From NCBI RefSeq assembly GCF_000715075.1, contig NC_134089.1:110057157-110121156 (forward strand): 64,000 bases of DNA, read 5' to 3'. This document shows positions 1 to 10,174 of this stretch, one piece after another. The stretch comes from Nicotiana tabacum. Lineage: Eukaryota > Streptophyta > Magnoliopsida > Solanales > Solanaceae. The notes under the pieces were generated by a model. The model saw only the letters and a program-made list of their open reading frames with translations. It searched no databases and was not told the origin of the DNA. The stretch's first letter is position 1. Every line of letters begins with the position of its first letter. A program made the position numbers and the translations under genes.

Positions 1-90
1 TCTTAAGACCTCTTCTTTCAACTCAGATTTTGACCCAACAATCTCCTTAGATGGATCAATAACACTCGTGTCCAAGTCTTTGCTAGCCAT
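1..90 (-). CDS. N-terminal fragment of a retrotransposon gag-like protein (30 codons)
   Basis: An ATG at 90-88 on the minus strand opens a frame that stays open to the window edge. It starts MASKDLDTSV and continues as a Lys/Glu-rich peptide. An in-frame stop lies a short way upstream in the leader, so this is the first usable ATG. The position, downstream of LTR, PBS and leader, is where gag is expected. The sequence visible is too short for a domain call, so the identity rests on context. Confidence 0.5.
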   Translation of the reverse strand, partial: MASKDLDTSVIDPSKEIVGSKSELKEEVLR

Positions 91-689
91 GGCTACCTTG
101 CTCTTTGAACGTGTGTTGTGTGGATGAGTTACTTAAGAACCACAAACCAACCACCCTTCTGCTCAATGATGATATCAAAAGGAACAAAATGGGGTCATCC
201 TGTTAGCGTTAGGGCATTTAACAGCTAAAAATATCACATTGCGTGCAATGCACCTAGCAACAATTAACGGTTCTAGAATGACTTCGAGGGTCACAAGGTC
301 ACTTGGCATCATCCTAATTTTGTTTATTTCAATCTTCTCTTTTCTTTTCTTTTCTTTTCTAGCACTTCCTAGCTTGCTCATTTTCCTTCATTTTCTTTTC
401 TTTCTGATTATCGCTCTTTTCTTTCCTCTCATTTCTCACGTCCCACAACTTCATCCTTTTTTTTTCTTTTTTTCTTTTCTTTCTTTTTTCTTCTTTTTCT
501 TTTTCTTTTAATAAGTAAAAAAATGATTCAATTGAACCCTATGTAGGTTGTCTATGTATCATGACACCGCATGAATCAAATCTTTGCATAGTTCGGGAAG
601 ATCGGAAATAAAGCAAACGTACTAACGTTCTCTTTTTCTTTTTCTTTTCTTTTTTACCTTAATGATTACTTTGATGAGAAGAAAAAATA

Positions 690-1380
690 AAAAAAGCAAA
701 TCCTTTTTTTTAAATTTTCTAGACTTAATGTTTTATAACCTATTCTAAACTAAAGCTTAATGGACATATTTTTTTTTTCTTTTTAAAACAAATACTCTAT
801 TAAGAAAAAATTCTACAAGAGAAAAATATTTTTTGACTCTTTTTTTAGGAAGGAAATCTAAAAAATAAACTAAAGAAATATATTTTGATTTCGTTTGATA
901 TCCTGAAAGAAAATTTTCGAATCAAGAAATAAAAAAGATAAAAAACTATTTTTGGATTTCAATTTTTAATTACCTAAAGGAGAAATTCTAAAGATAAACA
1001 AAAGATAAGGTATGTTATTTTCTTCTATGTATAATGTCCTAAAGTTCTAGTAAAAATAAAAAAATTTCTATTCATTTTTCATTAATTTCGCAAAGAAAAA
1101 CCTCAAAAGAAAATCTTTTTGGATTTTTGGAATTAATACCTTAAAGAAAACTTTTAAAGAGGTACTAAAAGAAAATTCTTTTTTTTTTGAATTTTTAGTC
1201 TTAATATACTAAAGGAAATATAAAAGTAAATTTTTTTATTTTACGTTCTAGATATTAATTGCCTAAAGGAAAACCACCTCAATTTTTTTTTTTTTAGGAG
1301 TAGTATTTCTAAAGAAAATTCTAACGAAAATATAAAAACGTAAACTATCTTCTTCTTTTTTTGGATTTTTGAGTTACAAC
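690..1380. repeat. Degenerate tandem repeats in the retroelement leader
   Basis: A unit of roughly 60-80 bp recurs, containing 'cctaaaggaaa', a short A-rich stretch, then a T-run with 'ttggattttt'. Examples lie near 970, 1135, 1200 and 1260. The copies are diverged and unit borders cannot be fixed by eye. No coding potential is seen. A second imperfect pair in the same leader lies at 538-603 and 1671-1740 (each has 'ctatgt..gtt' followed later by 'gtagttcggg' or 'catagttcggg'). Confidence 0.5.
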
Positions 1381-2601
1381 ACACTTTTTCAAATATAAAT
1401 CTCCTTAAGCAACTCCTGAATGAGCAATCCTGACTAGATGATCTCGGGGTATCTGTCATGCTCAAACTCCGGTAAGTAGATCCACACCTGTATGAAAAAA
1501 AACTAAAACCAACACTAGGTGAGACAATAACACTCCCTATTGGACGCATGCAAGACATGATTGAGGCTATTTTTGCAAAATGGCTTATGTGACCAAAAGG
1601 TGGCTAGAAATGCAAAATTTGGCTAAGACCCCGCAAAGACAAGAACCTAAGATTCACTAGGAAGACTGGACTCTATGTGGGTTACCTACGTATCACGCCC
1701 CGAAAGACGAGAATCATGTATGCGTAGTTCGGGTAGATTGGATACGGGCGGGAATTACAAAAATAACTAATTTAGAGAAAAATATTTTTTTTTGTCTTTT
1801 TTTAAAAAAAATGATAAAACATGTAAACTCTTTTTGGATTTTTTTTTTCTTTTTTTTTTGATTTTCGGAAAATGATGAAAAGTGCAAAACCTTTTGTTGA
1901 ATTTTTCAAGTTTTTTTTTCCTTAACAAAATATGACAGAAAACATAATCGAGCCCTACTTGCCTTATTTTTCACACTTCACCCTCTCTCTTTTTTCTTCT
2001 CTTTTTTTTTCTTTTGCCCTCAACTATCATTGGTCCGCCAAATGATCCTTTTACCCTTGAAAAAATGCAACATGTAGCACATAGGATGCATCAAGATGGT
2101 CTGTTATTCTGGGTATACTTGTCTTAGACCGACCCAACCCTTGTGTTGAGTCCCCAAAGTCAGATGCACATGATGCAACAAACGTTCCTACTAGGGATCC
2201 GTCATGAGGCTATGTTATTCTAGGTTTAAAACCTGGGTTTATTTGTTCTAAACCTGGTTTACCCAAGCGGACAGCTCGAGCCGAGGGGGAGCAGTGTACC
2301 GGGAATATAGAAGCTTCACCGGCTTTGCAACTTGTCCGAACCTCATTCTAAAATTGGGATATGACTCTAACAGAAGAGAAGTTACACGAAGTGCACCTTA
2401 ATCAGATGATTTAGAAGACTTAGAGAGAGGAGGGTTTCGCACCAATTTATATACAGTTCAACAATATCAAAGCAGTAAAAAGCAGCATTTAGCACATTAG
2501 GCCCAAACATGTAAATAAAACCAGATAATAAATAAAGCCAAATATAACAATTATTCTAAGCTCGAATTCTTGAACCCTGAACCAGAGATTCTGGGTTCTT
2601 G

Positions 2602-2619
2602 TCCCCAGCAGAGTTGCCA
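2602..2619 (-). other. Retrotransposon primer-binding site
   Basis: On the minus strand, four bases inside the LTR end, is TGGCAACTCTGCTGGGGA. It starts with TGG, the complement of the tRNA CCA tail, and is followed by a typical leader. The tRNA species was not determined. Confidence 0.65.
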
Positions 2620-2623
2620 GAGC

Positions 2624-4982
2624 TGTCACACCTCCTTTCTCCTACCCCCGTAGGGGTATAAGAGAGTTTCTCCAATTTAAGTGACAATCAAAACGGGATT
2701 TTTTTGTTTAAAATTCAGAGTCGCCACTTGGGATAATTTATGGTGTCCCAAGTCACCGGTTTTAAATCCCGAATCGAGGAAAGATTGACTCTGTTTTAGT
2801 CCGCGAACACAGAAATTGGGGTAAGGAATTCTGCTAACCCGGGAGAAGGTGTTAGGCATTCTCGGGTTCCGTGGTTCTAGCACGGTCGCTCAACTATTAT
2901 TATTGGCCTAATTATCTGATTTTAAAACACTTTTAAACCTATGTGCATTTTTAACTTTAACCCCGCTTTTATTGATTTAAGGAATTATTTCAAGGTTATT
3001 TAAAACACATCGCAAGCCACGCTACATGAAATGTACCCGTGATTCACGACACGTTCAATTTAACCTTGTTGGAAATTAGAATCGGGTCACATGAAATGTA
3101 CCCGAATTTTAGTAATTACAAATCATAACTACGTCACGGGAACCACACCCGTAACCATGATAATTATTTAATTAATGCGCCTGAAGAAAACTATGATATT
3201 TATGAATATTAACGGCCTAAGCGTGCTCCTAACGATCCAAAATCACATCAATAAGCAATATCTAAACAATATACAACTCCAATCGTTACAAAATTTAGTT
3301 GAAATCGTTACTCAATCCAATATCACTTTGGTCTAATTCACTGTCATTTTAGCCCATACTTATCGTTTTGGTACAAATTACAAATAAATTATTCACTTTC
3401 AAAACAAATTACTAAGTTGCAATAGTTTTGAAAAAATAGCACCTCCCTTTACATGACTAAAACACATTATGGTTCATAATAAAATCAAACTAGCAGACTA
3501 ATTTCAAACAAGACAGAGTAAACAAACTAGCAAATAACTCAACATTTTTAGAGGTCTTAAACTAATTTCAAACAAGACACAATAAACAAACCAAACTGGT
3601 AGACTAATTAATCAGAACAACTAAGGCATACCCAACAAAATTGAACAAGAAAAACTCACTCAAAATGTTCAAACAACTATGTAAAGGGAAATGAGATGGA
3701 CCTCTATTACTGTAATTTGTTCTCAAACCAATAAAATGGATTTCCAGTCGCAATGGTCGCGAGTAGCTACAATTGTTCAGGTGGTATTAAACAGAACCCG
3801 ACTTGTCAAACAAAACTTGACCACGAACCGGGACCGTCGATCGGAACCTTGACAGCAAACCTCGAGCGAACCTCTGTCTTGCTCCGATAACTGTTTTCAT
3901 GGCTAATCCGCTACTGAAGCTATGGTGTGTTCATAGTAACCTTTGAAGAATAGTGAAGGGATGACGATGGATGGTGTTGAAGGGGTTGCTGTGATGGCGT
4001 CGCGACTGAGTGAGAGACAGTAATGGGAGGAACTGGAGGGGTCTGTTTTCGCTAGTGTAAGGTCGGATCGTTCGGCTGCTGCTTCTCTTTTAATCTCTGT
4101 GTGTTTTTGTTAATGAAGATGGTGAAGAAGCAGAACGGATGGGAGGGCCTGAATCTTGGCTGAAGAGAGATTCCTTTAGTCTCTAGTGTTGAAATGGCTG
4201 ACTATCGAGACTGAGTTTTGCTAGGGTTCTTCTATGTCTGCTTCTTTGTGTGTGAGGAAGATGATACTTAAGGTGTGTCTATATTCAAAATCAGAAATGG
4301 TTGTGTGTGTTGGACCTTCTAGGGTCTTTTTGTTAAGTTTCCATAAGGAAGAAGAGAGCTCCAGGTTGTCTTCTATTGTGTGCTAAAGCTTAAGGCTTTT
4401 GATCCAAGATCCTCATGGAAAACGGCGGATGTTGTGTATTCTTTTCCTAGGGTTCGCTCCTTAGGTCTCTATAAAGAAGAAAGGTTTGATGGAGAGTGGG
4501 GGTCTCTCTATTGTGTGTTGCGGCTGAGTAAAGTCTAGGGTCTAGGTTTTTTTTTCTTGTATATTATGCTAAAGGAGTATCTAGGTTTGGGATTTTGAGT
4601 TAATGGGCTAAGAGATTGGTTTAATTGGGCTACAAGCAAGAATAAATTAGTCCAAAAAAAATTAATTCTATTCCCTCCTCCTTTTTGTATGTAAAAATAA
4701 TATAGCAAACAAGATAAACTATTAAACATACTACTTAATCTTACTTAAGAAAATAACTATTAAAATACACTAACCGTTTAAAACAAACCTATTTTTGGGT
4801 ATTTTTTTCAAGATTAAAAATGACTACAAAACCTTAATGAAACTATTTTTTGTAGTTTTTATTTTTGTGAGAAAATAAAGTAAAATGGTCAAAACTAATT
4901 AAAATAGCGATATTAGGCCTAAACTAAATATTTACATGCTAAAATATAAAAATCTTGGGGAGGGTCAAAAATCACATGTCTA
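2624..4982 (-). repeat. 5' LTR (about 2.36 kb) of the left-edge retroelement
   Basis: Bounded by plus-strand TGTCACACC at 2624 and ATGTCTACA at 4982, i.e. TG...CA. The last 240 bp (4740-4982) are closely matched by 63640-63889 near the right edge, which shows where the family's LTR end lies. The section 2640-2900 is a motif seen in many Solanaceae intergenic regions. No open frame of note lies inside. Confidence 0.7.
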
Positions 4983-7039
4983 CAAGGCCGAGGGACTGTG
5001 TTGTGAGGATACTTTTTGGTCGGGCTGCACGCCGCAACAGTGATACACCAACTTATAATTATGAGGTCGAGGGCCTGAGATTGTACGCCACAAGGTGGCT
5101 TGATATGAGGCCGAGAGCCTATTGATTATGCCACGAGATGGCTTGATATTGCGCCTGGGCCGTAAGGGCCCCCTCCCGGAGTCTGTACACCCCCAGTGAG
5201 TGCGGGTACCCATTGTGATATGAGATATAGCCCGAGGGGCTGGTGTTGTTCCATGTTATTGCCCGAGGAGCTGATTCTGTTGACATTGTGCCCGAGGGGC
5301 GGATTTTATGTGTTTATCGTTTCTAGTTGCTTTTCATTTACTTGTTTAACTGTTAAAAATGTGTTTTAAAGAAGTTTATTCTGAATCAAGGTGTTTTATA
5401 AGATTTTACTGTTTTATTGCGTTTATTTGGTTTTACTCTACTTCTTGGTAGCATATTGTTGTGTTCTTTACGTGATTTCTTATCGCTCAGTCTTCATTTA
5501 TTATTATTACTCACTGAGTTGGAGTACTTACTTTACTCCCTGCACCATGTGTGCAGATTCAGGAGCTTCAAGTCCCGCCAGTGAGGATTGATTGATCAGC
5601 AGGCTATTCGGAGTCCACTAGGTAGCTGCTCGGCGTTCGCAGCCCAGTGTTTCTCCCTCCTATTTTATTTCCCTTGTCCTAGTTATGTAATAGATTGTGT
5701 AAACTCTTTCAGACTTGTAGACTTATGATAGATGCTCATGACTGGTGACACCCCGATGTCAGGCTGTGTTTATTCCGTAAATTGTACTGTTTCACTGTTT
5801 ATTTGGGATTCAATCATGTTAAAGACTTAAATTGTGTTATTTTAATTGCGGAAAAGGTCCAAAAATATCCTTGAACTATTTGAAATAGCTCAAAAATATC
5901 CTCCGTTTGTTTTTTGTATCAAAAATATCCCTGTCGTCTATGTTTTGGCCCAAAAATGCCCCTAAACCATTAGTTTTGCCATTGAAGCTGACATGACAGT
6001 CCAACTGAGTTAGAATTGCTTACATGGTCGTCCACCTAAGCAATCCCTATGTGAAAATTATTTTTTCAGAATTTTTTAATAAAATATAAAATCAACATTT
6101 ATTCTGAAAAGTAAAAAATTTCGAAAAAAAATATTTATTTCGGAATTTTTTAATTAAAATACAAAATCAACACTTATTCCGAAAAAAGTAAAAAATTTAC
6201 GAAAAATTATTCTTGATTGGGGTTTATGATTTGATTAAAAAACTCCATTGTTCTCTTTTGTGAATTTATGATTAATTTGTGAATTTCGGAGTTATATCTT
6301 TGAATGCTTTTGAATCCAGTAATAGCGTAATTATGTCTTGGAACATTTTCCATGTATAATTCAACCCCATTCTTTAGCTCCAAAAAAAAAATTAACACAC
6401 AACGTTTACAAGAAAAAAATTAAACTTTATTTGTACAACAACAAAGACATTGGTTTCTTAATCCTAAACAAGTTGGGGTCGGTTATGAATTCTCGATATC
6501 TATAATCAAAAATTTACAAAAGAGAACAATGGAGTTTTTTAATCAAATCATAAACCCGAATCAAGAATAATTTTTTCATACATTTTTTACTTTTTTCAGA
6601 ATAAGTGTTGATTTTGTATTTTAATTAAAAAATTCTGAAATAAATATTTTTTTCGAATTTTTTTACTTTTTTCAGAATAAATGTTGATTTTGTATTTTAT
6701 TAAAAATCTGGAAAAATAAAATTTTCGAAAAAATAATTTTCATATATGGATTGCTTAAGTGGACGACCACGTAAGCAATTCTAACCCAGTTGGACTGCCA
6801 TGTCAGCTTCAATGGAAAAACTAACAGTTTAGGGGCATTTTTGGGCCAAAACATAGACGGCATGGATATTTTTGGCACCAAAAACAAACGGAGGATATTT
6901 TTGAGCTATTACGAATAGTTCAAGGATATTTTTGGACCTTTTCCGTTTTAATTGCTTAAAATGAATTGGGTATTGTGTCGGCTGGCCTTGTCTTTACGAG
7001 AGGCGTCATCACGACCGGGTCTGATTTAAGATCGTGACA
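4983..7039 (+). repeat. 3' remnant of an older Ty3/gypsy LTR, interrupted by a MULE MITE
   Basis: The stretch contains the imperfect repeats 'gcccgaggggctg' (5231, 5260, 5289), a downstream body at 5500-5840, and a tail resuming at 6955 that ends in GATCGTGACA at 7039. The tail resembles the 3' ends of the solo LTRs in this window, including a 'cgtcatcacgacc' motif near the end. The left part of this LTR is cut away at 4982 by the left-edge element. It is non-coding. Confidence 0.6.
5849..6945. mobile_element. Mutator-like (MULE) MITE with long terminal inverted repeats
   Basis: The ends are CGGAAAAGGTCC and its exact reverse complement. They are flanked by a perfect 9-bp target duplication, TTTTAATTG (5840-5848 and 6946-6954). 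The two arms stay complementary for about 410 bp (5849-6262 against about 6515-6945), leaving a unique core of roughly 250 bp. Nine-base duplications and long inverted repeats are typical of Mutator-like elements. No transposase frame is present, so it is non-autonomous. It sits inside the older LTR and is therefore younger than that LTR. Confidence 0.85.
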
Positions 7040-8372
7040 ATACTGTGATTGCTTCCGATGCGATATATAATCCAACATATGTATGTGATCATGTATATAA
7101 ATATATATGTTATGGAAGTTATAATAAGTCACGCCTATGCTCAGGGGCGTATACATCTTGTCCTATGCGGTTTCACGGGACATACGCCACTGCCTATGCG
7201 ATGTGAGGTTTATTGTTTTCCTGTTGGAGGGGTCTTTTGTTATTTTTGTTGCTTTGAATTAACTCTCCAACATTACTGATTGGGCCTCAACTGGATGCTA
7301 ACTAATGTCATGATCGATTTTACAATAACTGCACTTAACTCATTGTTCACAAAATAAAAGTCGAATATTTTAAGGTGTAAACCGTAGAATAAAATTACTT
7401 AAGACGATTATAGACAAAATTGTTAGACCTTGCAAATTGCGATTAGTTTGCATTCTTTTAGATCAGAGTCTTCAACAAGAAATAAAAATTAGCACACTGT
7501 TCAGCCTTTAAAGAAGGGCAATCAAGGACACCCTAGTGTAATTTGATTCCACAAAAACTTACATTGCAAATATTGTCTATTTTGGATTTAGATATGCTAT
7601 TTTTTGTGGATGATTTGATTTTCAACCATCAGCTTCCTTTAACCAAGGGAGGAGTTACAATATTAGCTACTATATATATATATATATATATATATACAAA
7701 AAAACAATTATGAAACTAATAACTAATATAATTATGATAACAATCAAGATGATAAATGGTCAACCATGCATCTTCTTTTACCCACCACTTTTTTCCAGAA
7801 GAGCCTTTCAAGGTCATTATCATGTTATCGAATGAATATTACATTTGTATTATTTTCATTTGGATTGAATAGTTCTGTAAAGACAATCAGGCCAAAAACT
7901 AGTAGGACCAAACTAAAGATAGAACTAAAGCCGTTGGACCTACTCACCCGTTGCGTTGTCTGAGAAACACAAGACAACTGCTATAAATTTCATGCATGCA
8001 TTATTACTTTGCATAACTATTCATTATTAAATATCTTATTGTAGGATATGATCCTATGCGATCTTCTCCAATCTCCATTCACCTTATTCTGCTTTGTTAT
8101 TTATTAATTTGGTTTTGTTTCCTAATTCTTTAGTGAATTCTCAAAGTAAGATAATTAGGAATATAATATACTCCTGTAGTATATGGCCGTAAAAGATACA
8201 CAAGTTTAGTCATATATATAAAAAACAAACGACCACACAATAAACAATAATAGGAGTAACGTTTTGTTACACTCACTTAAAATCAAAGAAAGCCTTTAAC
8301 ATTCATAAAAGTTTTCCAAAAGATGCATACAAATTTTATCTCTTTCCTATGGTTAATAATTTGTATCCTTAC
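7040..8372. other. Intergenic AT-rich stretch with a (TA)n microsatellite
   Basis: No gene is supported here. The short open frames are random and lack family features. A (TA)13 run lies at 7671-7696. Nothing else was recognised. Confidence 0.6.
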
Positions 8373-8380
8373 TTTAGTTT

Positions 8381-9519
8381 GGAGTAAATTTTATGGGTGG
8401 TCATTCAACTTTGTGTTCGTTAATACTCAAAAGTCAATTTTCTTTCTTTTGTTACGTAAACTCATTCAACTTTGTGTTCATTACCCAAATATTACTTTTT
8501 TTACACAAAATTATTTTACTATGCTCTAGTTATCACAATAATCATTTTGACCAGATTTTACAAACCTTTCACCTGAAAAGTCTATTATGCCTTTCATATT
8601 ATAAATTCTTTCATTTATGTAATACCTTCTATATTGTATGCTATATAATATAATTTTATCCATATATTTTACTTATAATTAAAATAACTTAATATTATTT
8701 TATTTATTATTTTTATAATATATTCATATATTTAATTTTTTCTTAATATTAATTTTTAAGATATATAAGTAGCATTATTAAATTTGTCAGTAATATTATA
8801 TTACCATAAATAAATCTCAAATCTGCGTTCTTAATCAGGCTTAACGAAATATATTTAATGAAAATTAAAAATCAAAGCTCATTGATTTATTAGCCAAGCC
8901 ATAACCCATTGATTTAATAAATAAAATACCCACATTTCGCAAAATGACACATCAGATTAATACTTTTAAATAAATAATATTAACAGATAAAGCTTTAAAA
9001 GACTTATTATTAAACACAAATATCTTTGAAATTTTTATTAACTATTAAAAACTATCACTTGTTAAAAATATATATTTTATTATTTTAAATTAAAAAAATT
9101 ATCATTTTTATATTTAAAATATATCATGTTTGAATATGATTAAACAAATTGAGTGCCATAAAAAAAATTAAATGTATGGATATATTATAAAAATAATAAA
9201 TAAAATAATTTAAAGTTATTTTAATTATAAGTAAAATACCTAGGTAAAAATATATTATATAGTATATAATATAGAAGGTATTACATAAATAAGAGGATTT
9301 ATAATGTTAAGGATATAATAGATATTTTAAGTAATAATATTATAAAATCTGGTCAAGGTGACTTTTGTGATAAATAGAGCAACTTAAATTAATTTTTGTG
9401 TAACAAAAGAAATAAAAGTGACTTTTGGATAATGAACACAAAGTTGAATGATTTTTGCAGAAAAAATAACTTTTGCATAATGAACACAAAGTAAAATGAC
9501 TACTCATATAATTTGCTCC
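8381..9519. mobile_element. AT-rich fold-back MITE, about 1.14 kb
   Basis: The left arm (8381 to about 8690) and right arm (about 9215 to 9519) are inverted copies. The left arm begins GGAGTAAATT and the right ends AATTTGCTCC. Both arms carry 'cattcaactttgtgttc' or its complement twice. The flanks TTTAGTTT at 8373-8380 and 9520-9527 are identical 8-bp target copies, or 9 bp if one terminal C is shared. No coding frame is present. The superfamily is uncertain: an 8-bp duplication suggests hAT, 9 bp suggests MULE. Confidence 0.75.
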
Positions 9520-9527
9520 TTTAGTTT

Positions 9528-10174
9528 GTTGTAATTCTTATAATTGAAATTATTTACTTTTATGTAAATATTAAATGTGGATTAATTTTTCTATCCCCCT
9601 TTCAATAAATAATGACCTTTACGTGGAAGCCGTTCAATATCTTCATGTTGACTTAATTTTTAATAATAAGCTGAAGCGACGCAATCAACATCACTTAATT
9701 CTCTTTCTCATGCTAATCAAGGGAACAGAGTCAATCCTTGACCATTTTATAAAAGCTAAAACAAAATAGGTCAGCAAAGTGAGAATATGACGATGAAGTG
9801 GCTACTTATTAGTATCAATTTCAACTTTCGAATTTGGACTTGCCAAGAGCATTAATACTTTCTTAAATTCTCAATTAATTGAATTGTTTAAGAAACAGAT
9901 CTAGTACGTGGAATCCCTAAACCACATGAATAACGTGGATAAATGTTTTAAAGTACTCCTGAAAGCTGTCTCATATTATCATAGGATATTAGTATTTTGT
10001 TACACTTAGTTTTTAGAAAAATGTGAGTAGTAGGATCTGCAACTGCTCTGAGTTCACAAATTGAGACACCTTTGATTATCTGGAATTGAGGGGGTTTCAT
10101 TTAAACAGTAAACCATAATATTTTTAATAAAAATTTATCAAGTAACCCAAAATACCTTAACTTTTATGTATCGT
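9528..10174. other. Intergenic stretch, no gene seen
   Basis: AT-rich DNA between the fold-back element and the solo LTR. No splice-linked frames, repeats with clear edges or RNA gene were recognised. Confidence 0.5.

Larger units (their letters stand above)
1..4982 (-). mobile_element. 5' part of a large Ty3/gypsy LTR retrotransposon, running off the left edge
   Basis: Read on the minus strand this is LTR (4982 down to 2624), primer-binding site (2619-2602), a 2.5-kb non-coding leader (2601-91) and the first 30 codons of a gag-like frame (90-1). The LTR begins TGTAGACATG and ends GGTGTGACA on the minus strand, giving the usual TG...CA ends. The very long LTR and leader fit the Tat/Ogre-like group of Ty3/gypsy elements, but that assignment is inferred because pol lies outside the window. 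The element cuts directly into an older LTR at 4983, so it is the younger of the two. Its other LTR and the second target-site copy are not visible. Confidence 0.75.

Noticed and set aside
239..511. Open frame of 90 codons on the plus strand with many Phe/Leu/Ser
   Set aside because: It is a translation of a T/C-rich low-complexity tract in a retroelement leader. It has no domain and lies on the opposite strand to the element.
7671..7696. (TA)13 run as a regulatory or matrix-attachment site
   Set aside because: It is an ordinary dinucleotide microsatellite with no adjoining motif.
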